Below are positions 50,532 to 63,003 of a stretch of 64,000 nt of DNA, one piece after another. The translations under genes were made by a program, and so were the position numbers. The stretch comes from Streptococcus toyakuensis. Its GTDB lineage: Bacteria > Bacillota > Bacilli > Lactobacillales > Streptococcaceae. The stretch lies in assembly GCF_024346585.1 (NCBI RefSeq), contig NZ_AP024523.1:1125001-1189000 (forward strand), read 5' to 3'. The notes under the pieces were generated by a model. The model made no database searches. It saw only the letters and a list, made by a program, of their open reading frames with translations, and was not told the origin of the DNA. Each line of letters begins with the position of its first letter. The first letter of the stretch is position 1.

Positions 50532-52449
50532 TTTCTACTCCTTTTTGGTTTTTACTTGTGACGGTTTTAGTAGGTTTCAATCGACGTTTGATTTTCCAAA
50601 CACTTGCTCCCATAGCCGGTAGGGTAAAGGTCAAGGTCTGCTCATAATCTTTCCATAGTCCTTCTTGCGTTTGAACAGTTTGATTATGTTCTTTCCAAAC
50701 GCCTCCCCACTCTTCTAACTCAGTATTCCAGACTTCTTCGTAAATCCCTGCAACAGGAAGTCCGATTGTAAAATCTTTTCGTTCAACAGGTGCCATATTA
50801 AAGATACAGACTAACATATCATCCTTCTTACCCTTACGGATGAAGGAAAGAACACTCTGGTCTCTATTATCCGCATCGATGATTTCAATACCATCATAGC
50901 TGGTATCAATTTCCCACAGACAGCGGTGGTCTTTGTAAAACTGGTTTAGCTGAGAAGTGAAATACTTCATCTTAGCATTCATTGGATCTTCTAGGTTAGA
51001 CCATTCCAACTGTTCTTCAGATTTCCATTCTAGGAATTGCCCATATTCACTACCCATGAAGAGCAATTTCTTACCAGGGTGACAAATTTGGTAGGTGTAG
51101 AGATTGCGCAAGCCTGCGAATTGATTATAGCGATCTCCCCACATCTTGTGCATCATACTCTTCTTGCCATGAACCACTTCATCGTGTGAGAATGGTAGGA
51201 GATAATTCTCTTTGAAGACATACATAAAGCTGAAAGTCACCAGGTTAAAGTCATATTTACGGTAAATAGGGTCTTCTTCGTAGAATCGGAGGATATCATT
51301 CATCCAGCCCATATTCCACTTGTAGTCAAATCCTAAACCACCAAGCTCTTTCATTCCCGTAATCTTGGTTGCTGACGAACTTTCTTCTGCGATCATCATC
51401 ACATCTGGATGAACTAGTTTAATCACATCATTTAAGCGTTGAAGGAAATAATATCCCTCATAGTTGAGATTGCCACCATCTTTATTAGGTGTCCATGGAG
51501 CATCATCGTAGTCTAAATAGAGTATATTGCTGACAGCATCCACGCGAATACCATCTAAATGATAAAAATCAATCCAAAACTTAATACTAGAAATCAAGAA
51601 AGACTGGACTTCATTCTTTCCAAGGTCAAAATTGAGTGCTCCCCAACCGTAGTTATGAGCCTTATTATGGTCTTGGTACTCAAAAGTCGGTGTCCCGTCA
51701 TAATAAGCTAAGGCATCATCATTAATGGTGAAATGACCAGGTACCCAGTCTACAATAATCCCAATATTGTTTAAGTGACATTCCTCAACAAAATCTTGAA
51801 ACTCTTCAGGGCGACCATAGGCATGCTCTAGAGCAAAGTAACCCATAAGCTGATAGCCCCAACTCAAACCTAGTGGGTGAGACATCAAAGGCATAAACTC
51901 AATATGAGTATAGTTCATCTCAACCAAGTAAGGAATGAGTTCATCTTTCAATTGAGCAAAACTATAGGGGCTGCCATCAGGATTTCTCTTCCAAGAGCCA
52001 GCATGAGCCTCGTAAATATTAACAGGACGCTCTTCAAAGCTCAAGCGTTTTCTACGGGCTAGCCAGAGGCCATCCTTCCATTTCTTTTCTGGAATATCTG
52101 TTAAAATAGCCCCAGTACCAGGTCGTGCCTCATATCGAACAGCCAAAGGGTCAATCTTCATCAGTTGATGACCATTTGCACGCGTGATATGGTACTTATA
52201 AATTTGGCCTTCTTGAGCAAGACTGGTAAAGACTTCCCAGACTCCAAATTCATTCCGTTCCATCGGAATTTGATTTTCAACCCAATTGGTGAAATCCCCT
52301 ACCAAGTGAACAGCCTGAGCATTAGGCGCCCACACACGAAAAGTATAGCCATACTCTCCATTTTTTTCTTCCCTATGAGCTCCCAGATAGTGCTGGAGGT
52401 GAAAATTTTCACCTGTCATAAAGGTTTCTAAAGCATTATTCTTATCCAT
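50521..52449 (-). CDS. glgB: 1,4-alpha-glucan branching enzyme
   Basis: 642 aa. N-terminal CBM48 ('[25 protein letters not shown]'), GH13 catalytic regions '[10 protein letters not shown]', '[16 protein letters not shown]' (nucleophile Asp), 'MIAEESS' (Glu) and '[12 protein letters not shown]' (Asp), and a C-terminal beta domain. First gene of the operon, behind a promoter with a cre site. Confidence 0.97.
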   Translation of the reverse strand: MDKNNALETFMTGENFHLQHYLGAHREEKNGEYGYTFRVWAPNAQAVHLVGDFTNWVENQIPMERNEFGVWEVFTSLAQEGQIYKYHITRANGHQLMKIDPLAVRYEARPGTGAILTDIPEKKWKDGLWLARRKRLSFEERPVNIYEAHAGSWKRNPDGSPYSFAQLKDELIPYLVEMNYTHIEFMPLMSHPLGLSWGYQLMGYFALEHAYGRPEEFQDFVEECHLNNIGIIVDWVPGHFTINDDALAYYDGTPTFEYQDHNKAHNYGWGALNFDLGKNEVQSFLISSIKFWIDFYHLDGIRVDAVSNILYLDYDDAPWTPNKDGGNLNYEGYYFLQRLNDVIKLVHPDVMMIAEESSSATKITGMKELGGLGFDYKWNMGWMNDILRFYEEDPIYRKYDFNLVTFSFMYVFKENYLLPFSHDEVVHGKKSMMHKMWGDRYNQFAGLRNLYTYQICHPGKKLLFMGSEYGQFLEWKSEEQLEWSNLEDPMNAKMKYFTSQLNQFYKDHRCLWEIDTSYDGIEIIDADNRDQSVLSFIRKGKKDDMLVCIFNMAPVERKDFTIGLPVAGIYEEVWNTELEEWGGVWKEHNQTVQTQEGLWKDYEQTLTFTLPAMGASVWKIKRRLKPTKTVTSKNQKGVENEE

Positions 52450-52464
52450 ACACCCTCCTATTTC

Positions 52465-52515
52465 TGTAAGCGTTTTCCATAGATTTATTATACTACCTTT
52501 TTAGGGAAGATTCAA
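52465..52515 (-). promoter_or_regulatory. glg operon promoter with CcpA (cre) site
   Basis: Minus strand TTGAAT (52,510-52,515), 17 bp, TATAAT (52,487-52,492). TGTAAGCGTTTTC at 52,465-52,477 fits the cre core TGNAARCGNWWWC exactly and lies at about +3 to +15, a place where CcpA blocks elongation. Confidence 0.8.
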
Positions 52516-52680
52516 GTAAATTACGGAATTTGCAAAAAAATCTTTTGAAAGTCTTCAACAAATTCACTGATGTGTTCACTTGTAAATCAAGAATTTTTCA
52601 GAAACACTTTGAAAACGAATTGTTTTTTTATAATACTATCATAAAGTTCGTTATTTAGCTAACAAAAATATAATTTTAAG

Positions 52681-52713
52681 TAAAAAAATAAATCAGGAAA
52701 CGAATCTCCTGAT
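52681..52713 (-). terminator. gapN terminator
   Basis: ATCAGGA / TCCTGAT followed by TTATTTTTTT on the minus strand, 2 bp after the gapN stop. Confidence 0.8.
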
Positions 52714-52714
52714 T

Positions 52715-54139
52715 TTATCTCACATCAAAAACAATGGATTTAACATTTGTCATCGCTTCAATGCTATATTTAATTCCTTGAACACCAGCACCAGAACCTT
52801 TGACACCAAGGAAGGGGAAATTATCTGGACCACGTTGGGTTTTATTATTAATATGAACTGTGCCCACTTCAAGTTTTTCAGCAATTTCAAAGGCCTTTTT
52901 GAAATCATTTGTAAAGACTGAGGATTGAAGGCCGAATTCAGATTCGTTGGCAAAGACAATTGCTTCTTCTACATTAGCCACACTAATAATTGGTAAAACA
53001 GGGCCAAATGGCTCTTCCCATGCTACTTTCATATCTTTTGTAACTTGGTCAAAAAGCACTGGCCAGAGAAGATTGCCCTCACGTTTGATTTGTGTAAGAG
53101 CCTGAGCCCCTTTTTCTTGTGCATCCTCAATCAAGCCCCAGATGAAGTCGGCTGAAGCATTGTCAATAACAGGTGTAATATCAGCATTGTCAAATGGATC
53201 ACCAACTGTTAATTTAGCAACCTCTGCTTGAAGCAAAGTAGCTAATGTATCTGCAACACTTTCGAGAACAATGACACGTTTAATGGCCGTGCAACGTTGA
53301 CCTGAATAGCTAAAGGCACCCGCAACAATTTGCTTGGCAGCATGTTCCAAATCTGCATCTTCTAGTACTAGGGCTGCATCTTTCCCACCAAGCTCCAACA
53401 TGATAGGACGCATACCAGCTAAACGACCAATACGTTCTCCGATAGGAGTTGAGCCTGTAAAGTTGATGAAGTTGACTTCTTTGTGCTCAATGATATAATC
53501 CCCAATTTCTGAACCACGACCCGTAATGGTGTTGAAAACACCTGCTGGAATTCCTGCTTCTTCAAATGCTTTAGCCAGCAAGAGACCAGAAATAGAACCT
53601 TGAGTTGGTGGCTTAAACATGACCACATTCCCTGCAATCAAGGCAGGTGCAATTTTAGATCCAGAAAGGTTAACTGGATAGTTAAATGGTGCGATTGCTA
53701 AAACAACCCCAACTGGCTCGCGACGAACAACAGCCAGTTTATTTTTACTCACTGCCTCAAAGCCGCCACCTTCCATTGCTTGGCCAGTGATACGAAGACC
53801 TTCCTCAGCAGCATATCGAATCAAGTCTGCGGTACGCACCGCTTCTCCAATAGCTGCTTTAATCCCTTTTGCTACCTCTTTAGCAAGGATAGTACCGATT
53901 TCTTCCTTATCACGTTCTAAAATAGCTGCTGTTTTGTGCAAATAAGCCGCACGTTCAACTGCTGATAAATCACGCCATGCAGGGAGGGCTTCTCGCGCAG
54001 CTTTCATAGCCTCATCTACTTCTGCTTGGCTCATAGCGGGTACTGTTCCTAATTCTTCTTGATTGATTGGTGAATAAATCGTAATTTCTTTTTCAGATGA
54101 TTTCCATTCTCCATTTACTAAATTCTGATATCTTGTCAA
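52715..54139 (-). CDS. gapN: NADP-dependent non-phosphorylating glyceraldehyde-3-phosphate dehydrogenase
   Basis: 474 aa. ALDH motifs: 'NFTGSTPIGERIG', 'LELGGKDAALV' (Glu), 'GAFSYSGQRCTAIKRV' (catalytic Cys near 284), 'FGLQSSVFT'. Oxidises glyceraldehyde-3-phosphate directly to 3-phosphoglycerate, making NADPH; streptococci lack other main NADPH routes. Start is a TTG at 54,139 with AGGAGG 8 nt upstream. Confidence 0.96.
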   Translation of the reverse strand: MTRYQNLVNGEWKSSEKEITIYSPINQEELGTVPAMSQAEVDEAMKAAREALPAWRDLSAVERAAYLHKTAAILERDKEEIGTILAKEVAKGIKAAIGEAVRTADLIRYAAEEGLRITGQAMEGGGFEAVSKNKLAVVRREPVGVVLAIAPFNYPVNLSGSKIAPALIAGNVVMFKPPTQGSISGLLLAKAFEEAGIPAGVFNTITGRGSEIGDYIIEHKEVNFINFTGSTPIGERIGRLAGMRPIMLELGGKDAALVLEDADLEHAAKQIVAGAFSYSGQRCTAIKRVIVLESVADTLATLLQAEVAKLTVGDPFDNADITPVIDNASADFIWGLIEDAQEKGAQALTQIKREGNLLWPVLFDQVTKDMKVAWEEPFGPVLPIISVANVEEAIVFANESEFGLQSSVFTNDFKKAFEIAEKLEVGTVHINNKTQRGPDNFPFLGVKGSGAGVQGIKYSIEAMTNVKSIVFDVR

Positions 54140-54293
54140 ATTCTCGTCCTCCTGAAAATGATTAAAATATATTTTACCAAATTTTCAGAAAATTACAACC
54201 ATTTTTGCAATTTTTTTGAGATTATTTTCACAAGCTTGGTTTTTCAAACTATTTGAAACTTGATTCTAATCTTCATTGAAAACTTATAAATGA

Positions 54294-54323
54294 TAAAAAG
54301 GATTAGACAATCTAACCCTTTTT
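54294..54323 (-). terminator. Pullulanase terminator
   Basis: AAAAAGGGTTAGA / TCTAATCCTTTTT hairpin on the minus strand, 12 bp after the pullulanase stop. Confidence 0.75.
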
Positions 54324-54334
54324 AGTTTATGCAT

Positions 54335-56620
54335 TTAAGAGAGTACTTTTAGCACTGCGACACTAGTATCATCAATGACATTTTCTTGTTTCGAACGACT
54401 ATTGGTCACAAGCATTTCTAGATTTCCTGCATTTTCAAAGTATAAGGAAGTTCCCTTGGCATTGAATACTACCAATAGATGTTCTGGCCCCCCGTGAATC
54501 TCGTAAACAATCCATCCGCTATTTTCTGCAGCTGTGTGAACAAAGACATGACGGTAAACTTCTTCGTATGTAGGATAAGAAAAGGCGCTAGTCTGTGTTT
54601 TCAGTCGAATAATTTGACGGACAAAGTCAATGCTTTCTTGTCTTTCATTGATTAAATCCCAGTTTATTTGGTTAACACTGTCAGGAGCGTTGTAACTATT
54701 CATAGCACGTTCTCGGTCTGCCGAAGTGAGTTGTCCATGTTCACCCGTCGGAATTAATTTGGTTCGACCAAATTCTTGGCCAATTTCCATAAAGGACATT
54801 CCTTGCATGAGAAGGTTCATTACTGTCGCCGTCTCAACCTTGCGCATAATCTGGTCTGAACTTTGATCAGGATGAAGAGTCGCCAACAAATCATGAAGAT
54901 TGTAATTGTCATGGGCTTCAACATAGTTGAGAACCTGGTTTGGACTGAGATAAGAACCCAATTCTCGGCTACCAAGAATGGCCTTGGCAATGATTGGTTC
55001 AGTGGCTGCACCACTTACAAATCCTGACTTGATTGCACCATAAACTTCTCCTCCTTTGACCGCATCACGCTGATTATCATTGAAGAATCCGATATTTGGC
55101 ATTTGGTAGGCATTATCCTTCTTGGCCTTATCATAAGTTGCAAGACCTGTTCCCATATCCCAGCCTTCTCCATAAGTGATAATACGGGGATCAACCTCAT
55201 CTAGCGCCCAACGAATCGCTTGCATGGTTTTGACATTATGAATACCCATCAAGTCAAAACGGAAGCCGTCAATATTGTATTCCTGTACCCAGTATAGAAG
55301 AGAATCAATCATGTACTTGCGGAACATTTCGTGTTCACTGGCTGTTTCATTTCCAACACCTGTTCCATTCTGGAAGGTACCGTCTGGATTCATACGATAG
55401 TAGTAATCAGGGACAGTTGTTTGGAAAGGTGCATCAACCGTTGAAAAGGTGTGATTATAAACCACGTCCATAATGACACCAATCCCCGCATCGTGATAGG
55501 CTTGAACCATGGTCTTCAAATCACGAATGACCTGCCCTGGATCATCTGGATTACTAGAAAAACTTGGTTCTGGTGCATTGTAGTTTTGAGGGTCATAACC
55601 CCAGTTATAGGTTACATTTCCATCCTCATCGTATTCCTTATGGCGATCAAAGATAGGCTGGAGTTGAACATAGTTGCAGCCAAGTTCTTTGATATAGTCA
55701 AAGGCGGTTGCTTGTCCGAATTGGTTTACAGTTCCAGTCTGGGCAGCACCAAGGAAGGTTCCACGGAGATGCTCTGCAACTCCAGAGGTCGGAGATTTGG
55801 TTAAATCTCGGATATGCATTTCACAGATAACTGCTTTACATGGATTTTCCAAACGCCAAGGCGCTTCTGTTCCATGTTTGACCACAAATCCTTCTACTTG
55901 TCTGTCTTGATGAGAAAGAATTACGGAACGTTTGCCGTCAGGACTTGTGGCAATCGTGTAAGGATCTCTCGTCACAGTCTGGTGGTGAGGAAAGTCAATC
56001 TGATACTGATAAGCCTTGCCAGCAAGATTTTCATCTAAGTCTAGACTCCAAACACCAATGGTATTGTACTTATGACTGTATGAATAGCTATTACCACGCT
56101 CTAGATTAAAGGTTTTCCAAATCGGAGCGTCGTTGCTGGTATTTTCGTAGACAACCACCTGTACAGCAGTAGCCGTAGGAGCCCAAAGTTTAAAGCTAGT
56201 CTGATAATCTGAAAGACTGTAACCTAGTTCTCCTTGGTAGCCCCAGTGGTGATCAAAACTAGCGCTATGTATTGCTCTATCAAAAGCAAATGGATTTTGA
56301 TCTTTGTAGTAAGGACTAGCAATGGCTGGGTTTTCAGAATAATAAACAGTCTCGTCGCCCTCTAAAATCCAAACTTCTGTCAGAAGCGGATAGTAGTTAT
56401 AACGCACGGAATATTCCTTAACTGTCCCATCAATCTCGACAGAAAACTTCAGGTTTTCTAACTTTTCTTGACTTGTAACTGTGAAGGAGAACTTTGCTCC
56501 AAAAAAGTTATTTTCATAATACAATTTTTCAACATTGTCCGCCTGTTTTCTACTAAATGAACAGGCTGCATAATCCCCGTTTTTTCGATGAAAATGGATG
56601 ACTACAGGGTAATTTAACAT
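54335..56620 (-). CDS. pulA: Type I pullulanase (cytosolic)
   Basis: 761 aa, no signal peptide. Type I marker 'YNWGYDPQNYN' near residue 335; GH13 regions 'VIMDVVYNHT', 'DGFRFDLMGIHNV' (Asp), 'YGEGWDMG' (Glu), 'YVEAHDNYNLHD' (Asp). Debranches alpha-1,6 links, likely of stored glycogen or imported maltodextrins. Its place next to gapN and glg genes fits glycogen turnover. Confidence 0.95.
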   Translation of the reverse strand: MLNYPVVIHFHRKNGDYAACSFSRKQADNVEKLYYENNFFGAKFSFTVTSQEKLENLKFSVEIDGTVKEYSVRYNYYPLLTEVWILEGDETVYYSENPAIASPYYKDQNPFAFDRAIHSASFDHHWGYQGELGYSLSDYQTSFKLWAPTATAVQVVVYENTSNDAPIWKTFNLERGNSYSYSHKYNTIGVWSLDLDENLAGKAYQYQIDFPHHQTVTRDPYTIATSPDGKRSVILSHQDRQVEGFVVKHGTEAPWRLENPCKAVICEMHIRDLTKSPTSGVAEHLRGTFLGAAQTGTVNQFGQATAFDYIKELGCNYVQLQPIFDRHKEYDEDGNVTYNWGYDPQNYNAPEPSFSSNPDDPGQVIRDLKTMVQAYHDAGIGVIMDVVYNHTFSTVDAPFQTTVPDYYYRMNPDGTFQNGTGVGNETASEHEMFRKYMIDSLLYWVQEYNIDGFRFDLMGIHNVKTMQAIRWALDEVDPRIITYGEGWDMGTGLATYDKAKKDNAYQMPNIGFFNDNQRDAVKGGEVYGAIKSGFVSGAATEPIIAKAILGSRELGSYLSPNQVLNYVEAHDNYNLHDLLATLHPDQSSDQIMRKVETATVMNLLMQGMSFMEIGQEFGRTKLIPTGEHGQLTSADRERAMNSYNAPDSVNQINWDLINERQESIDFVRQIIRLKTQTSAFSYPTYEEVYRHVFVHTAAENSGWIVYEIHGGPEHLLVVFNAKGTSLYFENAGNLEMLVTNSRSKQENVIDDTSVAVLKVLS

Positions 56621-56773
56621 TTCTTTTCCTAATTTCTAATTTTAATTTAATTTTTTATGTGGTGCTGATAGATTCAGCAATTTAATTTCTGACTCAAGAT
56701 AGACTCAATTCATGTCAAAACACTTCAGGATAGACAGTTTCAGACTATCTAACATCTAGCCTTCTACTATTCT

Positions 56774-58741
<1,968 letters not shown>

Positions 58742-58755
58742 TTACCATAAACTAA

Positions 58756-58779
58756 GCCCTCCTCACAAACGAGAAGGGC
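58756..58779 (-). terminator. Terminator of the MFS gene
   Basis: GCCCTTCTC-GTTTGT-GAGGAGGGC then TTAGTTTA on the minus strand, between MFS and ligA. Confidence 0.65.
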
Positions 58780-58824
58780 GGAAAAAACACTCAGATTGGA
58801 ATTATTTTTAAAACTCAAACAGTC

Positions 58825-60003
58825 TTATGTCTCTTTTTCAAAACGGGTTCGAACATAGCCTAGAGCTAAGAAAGATAAAACGACAACTCCAAGTCCTATA
58901 ATCAAGAAAGAATAAAGATGGACACTTGGAAGAAAGGTCATTAAACCTGTTACTATAGGCATAAATAGTATAGCTAAGGTATAAATCGAACTGAGAACTC
59001 TTCCCAGATATTCACCTTCAACCTTGGTTTGTACTTGAGTAAAAAAGTGAATATTGAAAATCGTCATAAAGAGTTCACAAATGAAATTCCCTGAAAAAGT
59101 AAGATAAGATGGGAGGGTAAATCCCATTATCATTACCCCAAGTCCAGTTAGAGCCAATAAAAACAGAAGCATTCCCATACTGGCTTTAATCTTACTAGCT
59201 AGCAGCGCCCCAACAATAGACCCAATAGCACCCATTGTTAAAATAGTAGCATAGGCACCTTGTACTCCATAGAGTTGATTTGAAAAGGGAAGGAGGTAAT
59301 TAAAAGCTGCAAAGAAAAAATTGACACTTGAAGCCATGACTAGTAAAAAGAAGATTTCCCTTTGCTTCACAATATAGTGAACTCCCTCCTTGATATCAGC
59401 AAAAATATCTTTACCAGTAAAAAGTTTCTTATCTTGAACCATTGGTTCTTCTTTTGGAAGTAAGGCCACTAGAACAAATGCTATAAAAAAAGTCAAAGCA
59501 TCTAGTAAGAGCGTCAGATGGAGACTTGAGAATTGTAAAACAAGAAAAGAAAGTACAGGAGAACTCACGCTGACAACCTGCAAGACCAACTCCAAACGAG
59601 AATTGTAGAGGACCAGTTCATCCTTCTCTACCAATTCGGTGATAATGGCCTTATTTGCTGGTCTAGAAAAGGCAAAAGCAATAGCCTGAACAATATTGGC
59701 AAAAATCAAAGCTCCAATCATCCAGCTGTCATTCCTTATAAAAGAAATAGCCAGACAAAGAATCCCACAAACAAGGTCTGCCGCCATTAAAATCTTACGA
59801 CGAGAAAAACGGTCTGAAATGACTCCGCCAAAGGGATTTACGAGAATAGATGTGACGAGTTCAGAAATCTGATAAATCCCTAGAACTGTCTGTCCTATCG
59901 TTCCCATTGATGCCAACCAAACACTGTTTCCATAATCATAGAGCATATTCCCTATCTTGTTAACAGCTCCACGGCTAATCAACTGTACGGCATAGCGATT
60001 CAT
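58825..60003 (-). CDS. MFS transporter (efflux type)
   Basis: 392 aa with about 12 membrane helices and the DHA-like loop 'NPFGGVISDRFSRRKILMAADL' between helices 2 and 3. Similar transporters export drugs, siderophores or peptides; substrate unknown. It follows an Rgg-type regulator gene with 80 bp between, so the regulator may control it. Confidence 0.9.
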   Translation of the reverse strand: MNRYAVQLISRGAVNKIGNMLYDYGNSVWLASMGTIGQTVLGIYQISELVTSILVNPFGGVISDRFSRRKILMAADLVCGILCLAISFIRNDSWMIGALIFANIVQAIAFAFSRPANKAIITELVEKDELVLYNSRLELVLQVVSVSSPVLSFLVLQFSSLHLTLLLDALTFFIAFVLVALLPKEEPMVQDKKLFTGKDIFADIKEGVHYIVKQREIFFLLVMASSVNFFFAAFNYLLPFSNQLYGVQGAYATILTMGAIGSIVGALLASKIKASMGMLLFLLALTGLGVMIMGFTLPSYLTFSGNFICELFMTIFNIHFFTQVQTKVEGEYLGRVLSSIYTLAILFMPIVTGLMTFLPSVHLYSFLIIGLGVVVLSFLALGYVRTRFEKET

Positions 60004-60082
60004 ATAAAAACTCCTCTCAAATTTTGAAACTATTGTATCAAAACCGAAAGGAGCTTTTTCATTTTTCCCTTATTTGGGAAAA

Positions 60083-60946
60083 TTAATTTTTGATAAATTT
60101 TTCGTAGTGTTCCTGATAGTAGGCTACTTGCTCTGGAAGACCTAGCACGTCAAAAATATGCATGGCCTCTTGCATTTGCTTACAACCTACTTTACACTGT
60201 CCCTTTTGATACAAGGCAAAACCTTTTAAATAATGGAAAACATTACGCTCATAAAGCTTAATACCTTTACCAATAATCTTCTCTGTATAAGCTTCAAAAT
60301 AGCTTGCATTGTTAAAAGAAAGATGCTCTAAACAATGCTGATAACAATTGAGGGCCAAAATCAAAACCAATCTCTTATGGCGACCAATCTCTTGGTAAAA
60401 TTCCTCCCTCTCCATAACTTCTCTACCAATCCGTGTGACATAGTCTACATCGTAGAAACTATAGAGGTTACCAAACAGAATCAACTCATACATGGTCCAT
60501 TCTTCTGTTTTGAAGAGATAATCTGCTACCTTATCCAAATCATCCTGCTTTATATGATAACTCGAATCTCTTTGACAAATCAGACCTTGTAGCAAAATCC
60601 AGTTCAGCTCAAAATAGAGTGGATTTGTCGAACTCTTAGCCTTTTCAAGTTGTTCTTCTTGAAGCTTTTGAAAACCTGCAATATCATTTGAGTAGTAAAG
60701 CGGAATAATTTGTCCCATCATAGCAACATGTTCATGATTATGGAAATCCCTAGCCTTATCCATGAAATTTTCGATTGTGACATGAATATTATCCAAAATC
60801 TCAAAAAAACGTGAGACTGCTAGGTCAGACTCCCCAAGCTCAAAGCGAGATAACTGAGAAGTTGAACAGGACTCCCCTGCCGCCTCCTTTAAAGAATAAT
60901 TTCCACTTGTTCGAAATTCACGAAATACTTTTCCAAGATGTTCCAT
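60083..60946 (-). CDS. Rgg/GadR/MutR-family transcriptional regulator
   Basis: 287 aa from ATG 60,946 (AGGTG upstream). Residues 1-65 are an XRE helix-turn-helix ('LGKVFREFRTSGNYSLKEAAGESCSTSQLSRFELGESDLAVSRFFEILDNIHVTIENF'); the rest is the helical TPR-like peptide-binding domain of Rgg proteins. I found no short hydrophobic peptide gene nearby. The start lies within a few bases of the ABC-F stop. Confidence 0.92.
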   Translation of the reverse strand: MEHLGKVFREFRTSGNYSLKEAAGESCSTSQLSRFELGESDLAVSRFFEILDNIHVTIENFMDKARDFHNHEHVAMMGQIIPLYYSNDIAGFQKLQEEQLEKAKSSTNPLYFELNWILLQGLICQRDSSYHIKQDDLDKVADYLFKTEEWTMYELILFGNLYSFYDVDYVTRIGREVMEREEFYQEIGRHKRLVLILALNCYQHCLEHLSFNNASYFEAYTEKIIGKGIKLYERNVFHYLKGFALYQKGQCKVGCKQMQEAMHIFDVLGLPEQVAYYQEHYEKFIKN

Positions 60947-60948
60947 CT

Positions 60949-62850
60949 TTACACCTGCTCTGACAATTTTTCCCATTCAAGCATAGCTTCTTCCTGACGA
61001 TGGCTGATTTTATCCAGTTCAGCCTGTAATTCCATCAGTTTGTCAGCATCGTTTGTTTCCAACATCTGTTCAGAAATGGCTTGACTTTGACTTTCTAACT
61101 CTTCAATTTCAGCTTCTAGACTTTCGATTTGTCGCATGAGTTTACGAACTTCTTTTTGACTTTCTTTCTGGGCCTGATAGTCATTAACTGGACTTGCTTC
61201 TTTTGCTTGATTGTTAGTTGAAACTTCCTCAGCCTGAATCATTTCTACTTCTGCTTTCTTCTCAACATAGTAATCGTAATCTCCAAGGTAGAGAGTCGAA
61301 CCCTTCTCAGACAATTCCAAAACATGAGTTGCAACACGATTGATAAAGTAACGGTCGTGGCTGACGAATAGAAGAGTTCCATCAAAGTCAATCAAAGCAT
61401 TTTCTAGCACTTCCTTGCTATCAATATCCAAGTGGTTGGTTGGTTCGTCCAAAATCAAGAAGTTGTTGTTCTCCATAGACAATTTAGCCAAAAGCAAACG
61501 AGCTTTTTCGCCACCAGACAGCATGCCGACTGATTTTTTAACATCATCTCCTGAGAAAAGGAAGGCACCTAGACGGTTACGAATTTCAACTTCCGGTGTC
61601 AGTTTAAAATCATTCCAGAGTTCATCCAGAACCGTATTACTTGGTGTCAGCTTGCTTTGGGTTTGGTCATAGTAACCAACTTCAACATTGGCGCCAAAGC
61701 GCTTTTCACCTTTGATAAAAGGAATCTGATCCACGATTGATTTGATAAAGGTTGACTTGCCAATACCATTGGGACCAACAATCGCAACAGCATTCATCTT
61801 ACGAAGGTCTAGGTTAATCGGTTGTGACAGAACTTCCCCATCATAGCCTATAGCTGCATTTTCAACAGTCAAAACAACATTGCCCGACGTTTTCTCAGAC
61901 TGGAAGGTCATGTTGGCTGCTTTCTTGCCAGCTTCAGGCTTGTCTAAACGCTCCATTTTTTCCAGTTGTTTACGACGAGATTGGGCACGTTTGGTCGTTG
62001 AAGCTCGGACTAGATTGCGATTGACAAAGTCTTCTAGAACAGCAATTTCCTTCTGTTGCTTTTCATAGTTTTTTGCCTCAGTAGCAAGTTTTTGCTCCTT
62101 CAACTCGACAAAGCGAGAGTAATTACCCACATAGCGATCCAAGGAATGCTTAGTCAAATCCAGAGTAATCGTCGCAACCTTGTCCAAGAAATAACGGTCG
62201 TGGCTGACAATAATAAGGGCACCGCTATAATTTACTAAGTAATTCTCTAGCCAGGCTATAGTTTCAATATCTAAGTGGTTGGTTGGCTCGTCCAAGACCA
62301 AGAGATTGGGCTTTTCAAGGAGCATTTTAGCAAGTGCCAAACGAGTATTTTGACCACCCGAAAGCTCAGCAATTTTCATCTGCCACATAGACTCGTCAAA
62401 CTTGAATCCATTCAAAATCGCTCGAATATCAGCTTCATAAGTAAAGCCACCTGCTTGGCGAAAATTTTCAGATAAACGATCATAATCTGACATCAGTTTA
62501 TTCAAATCCTCACCAGACTTTTCACCCATCTCTAACTCCATCTGACGAAGTTGTTTCTCCGTCCGACGTAAGTCATCAAAGACATGAAGCATTTCATCGT
62601 AGATGGTATTTTCAGACTCAAAACGGCTATCTTGGGCTAGGTAAGACAGAGAAATATCTTTTTTCTTATTGATTTCTCCGCTAGTTGGCTCCTCTTCTCC
62701 AACTAAAATCTTCAAAAGAGTAGACTTACCTGCACCATTTTTCCCAACAAGAGCAATTCGATCTCGTTCATCAACCTGCAGGGTGATATTATCAAAAAGA
62801 ACTTCTCCTGCAAAAGAACGTTCAATTTTATTAGCTTGTAAAATAATCAT
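60949..62850 (-). CDS. ABC-F family ATPase (ribosome-associated)
   Basis: 633 aa from ATG 62,850. Two ABC domains: 'GKNGAGKSTLL', 'LSGGQNTRLALAKMLL', 'LLVLDEPTNHLD' and 'GPNGIGKSTFI', 'LSGGEKARLLLAKLSM', 'FLILDEPTNHLD', joined by the charged P-site tRNA interaction linker near residue 270, and a C-terminal coiled coil. No membrane domain. Probably a translation factor of the YdiF type; antibiotic resistance is possible but not shown. Apparently leaderless. Confidence 0.94.
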   Translation of the reverse strand: MIILQANKIERSFAGEVLFDNITLQVDERDRIALVGKNGAGKSTLLKILVGEEEPTSGEINKKKDISLSYLAQDSRFESENTIYDEMLHVFDDLRRTEKQLRQMELEMGEKSGEDLNKLMSDYDRLSENFRQAGGFTYEADIRAILNGFKFDESMWQMKIAELSGGQNTRLALAKMLLEKPNLLVLDEPTNHLDIETIAWLENYLVNYSGALIIVSHDRYFLDKVATITLDLTKHSLDRYVGNYSRFVELKEQKLATEAKNYEKQQKEIAVLEDFVNRNLVRASTTKRAQSRRKQLEKMERLDKPEAGKKAANMTFQSEKTSGNVVLTVENAAIGYDGEVLSQPINLDLRKMNAVAIVGPNGIGKSTFIKSIVDQIPFIKGEKRFGANVEVGYYDQTQSKLTPSNTVLDELWNDFKLTPEVEIRNRLGAFLFSGDDVKKSVGMLSGGEKARLLLAKLSMENNNFLILDEPTNHLDIDSKEVLENALIDFDGTLLFVSHDRYFINRVATHVLELSEKGSTLYLGDYDYYVEKKAEVEMIQAEEVSTNNQAKEASPVNDYQAQKESQKEVRKLMRQIESLEAEIEELESQSQAISEQMLETNDADKLMELQAELDKISHRQEEAMLEWEKLSEQV

Positions 62851-62856
62851 ACAAGT

Positions 62857-62885
62857 AGTATAGCATGTTTCCCTAAGGCATTCAA
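62857..62885 (-). promoter_or_regulatory. Promoter giving a leaderless ABC-F mRNA
   Basis: Minus strand TTGAAT (62,880-62,885), 17 bp, TATACT (62,857-62,862). Only 6 nt separate the -10 from ATG 62,850, and there is no Shine-Dalgarno. Confidence 0.75.
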
Positions 62886-62936
62886 GACTTGATAAACCGG
62901 CACATGTCACCACTTTTATGTAAGTTATGCTAAGGT

Positions 62937-62965
62937 TTTACTAAAATGCTAAAAAATGCTATAAT
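62937..62965 (+). promoter_or_regulatory. Promoter of the phosphohexomutase gene
   Basis: TTTACT, 17 bp, TATAAT; the leader then has AAAAAGGAG before ATG 63,004. It is divergent from the ABC-F promoter. Confidence 0.8.
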
Positions 62966-63003
62966 GTGAACGGTTAAAACAATTTACAAAAAGGAGAATT
63001 TTA

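Noticed and set aside
60004..60082. SHP-type pheromone gene for the Rgg regulator
   Set aside because: No short hydrophobic peptide frame with a ribosome site was found on either side of the rgg gene.
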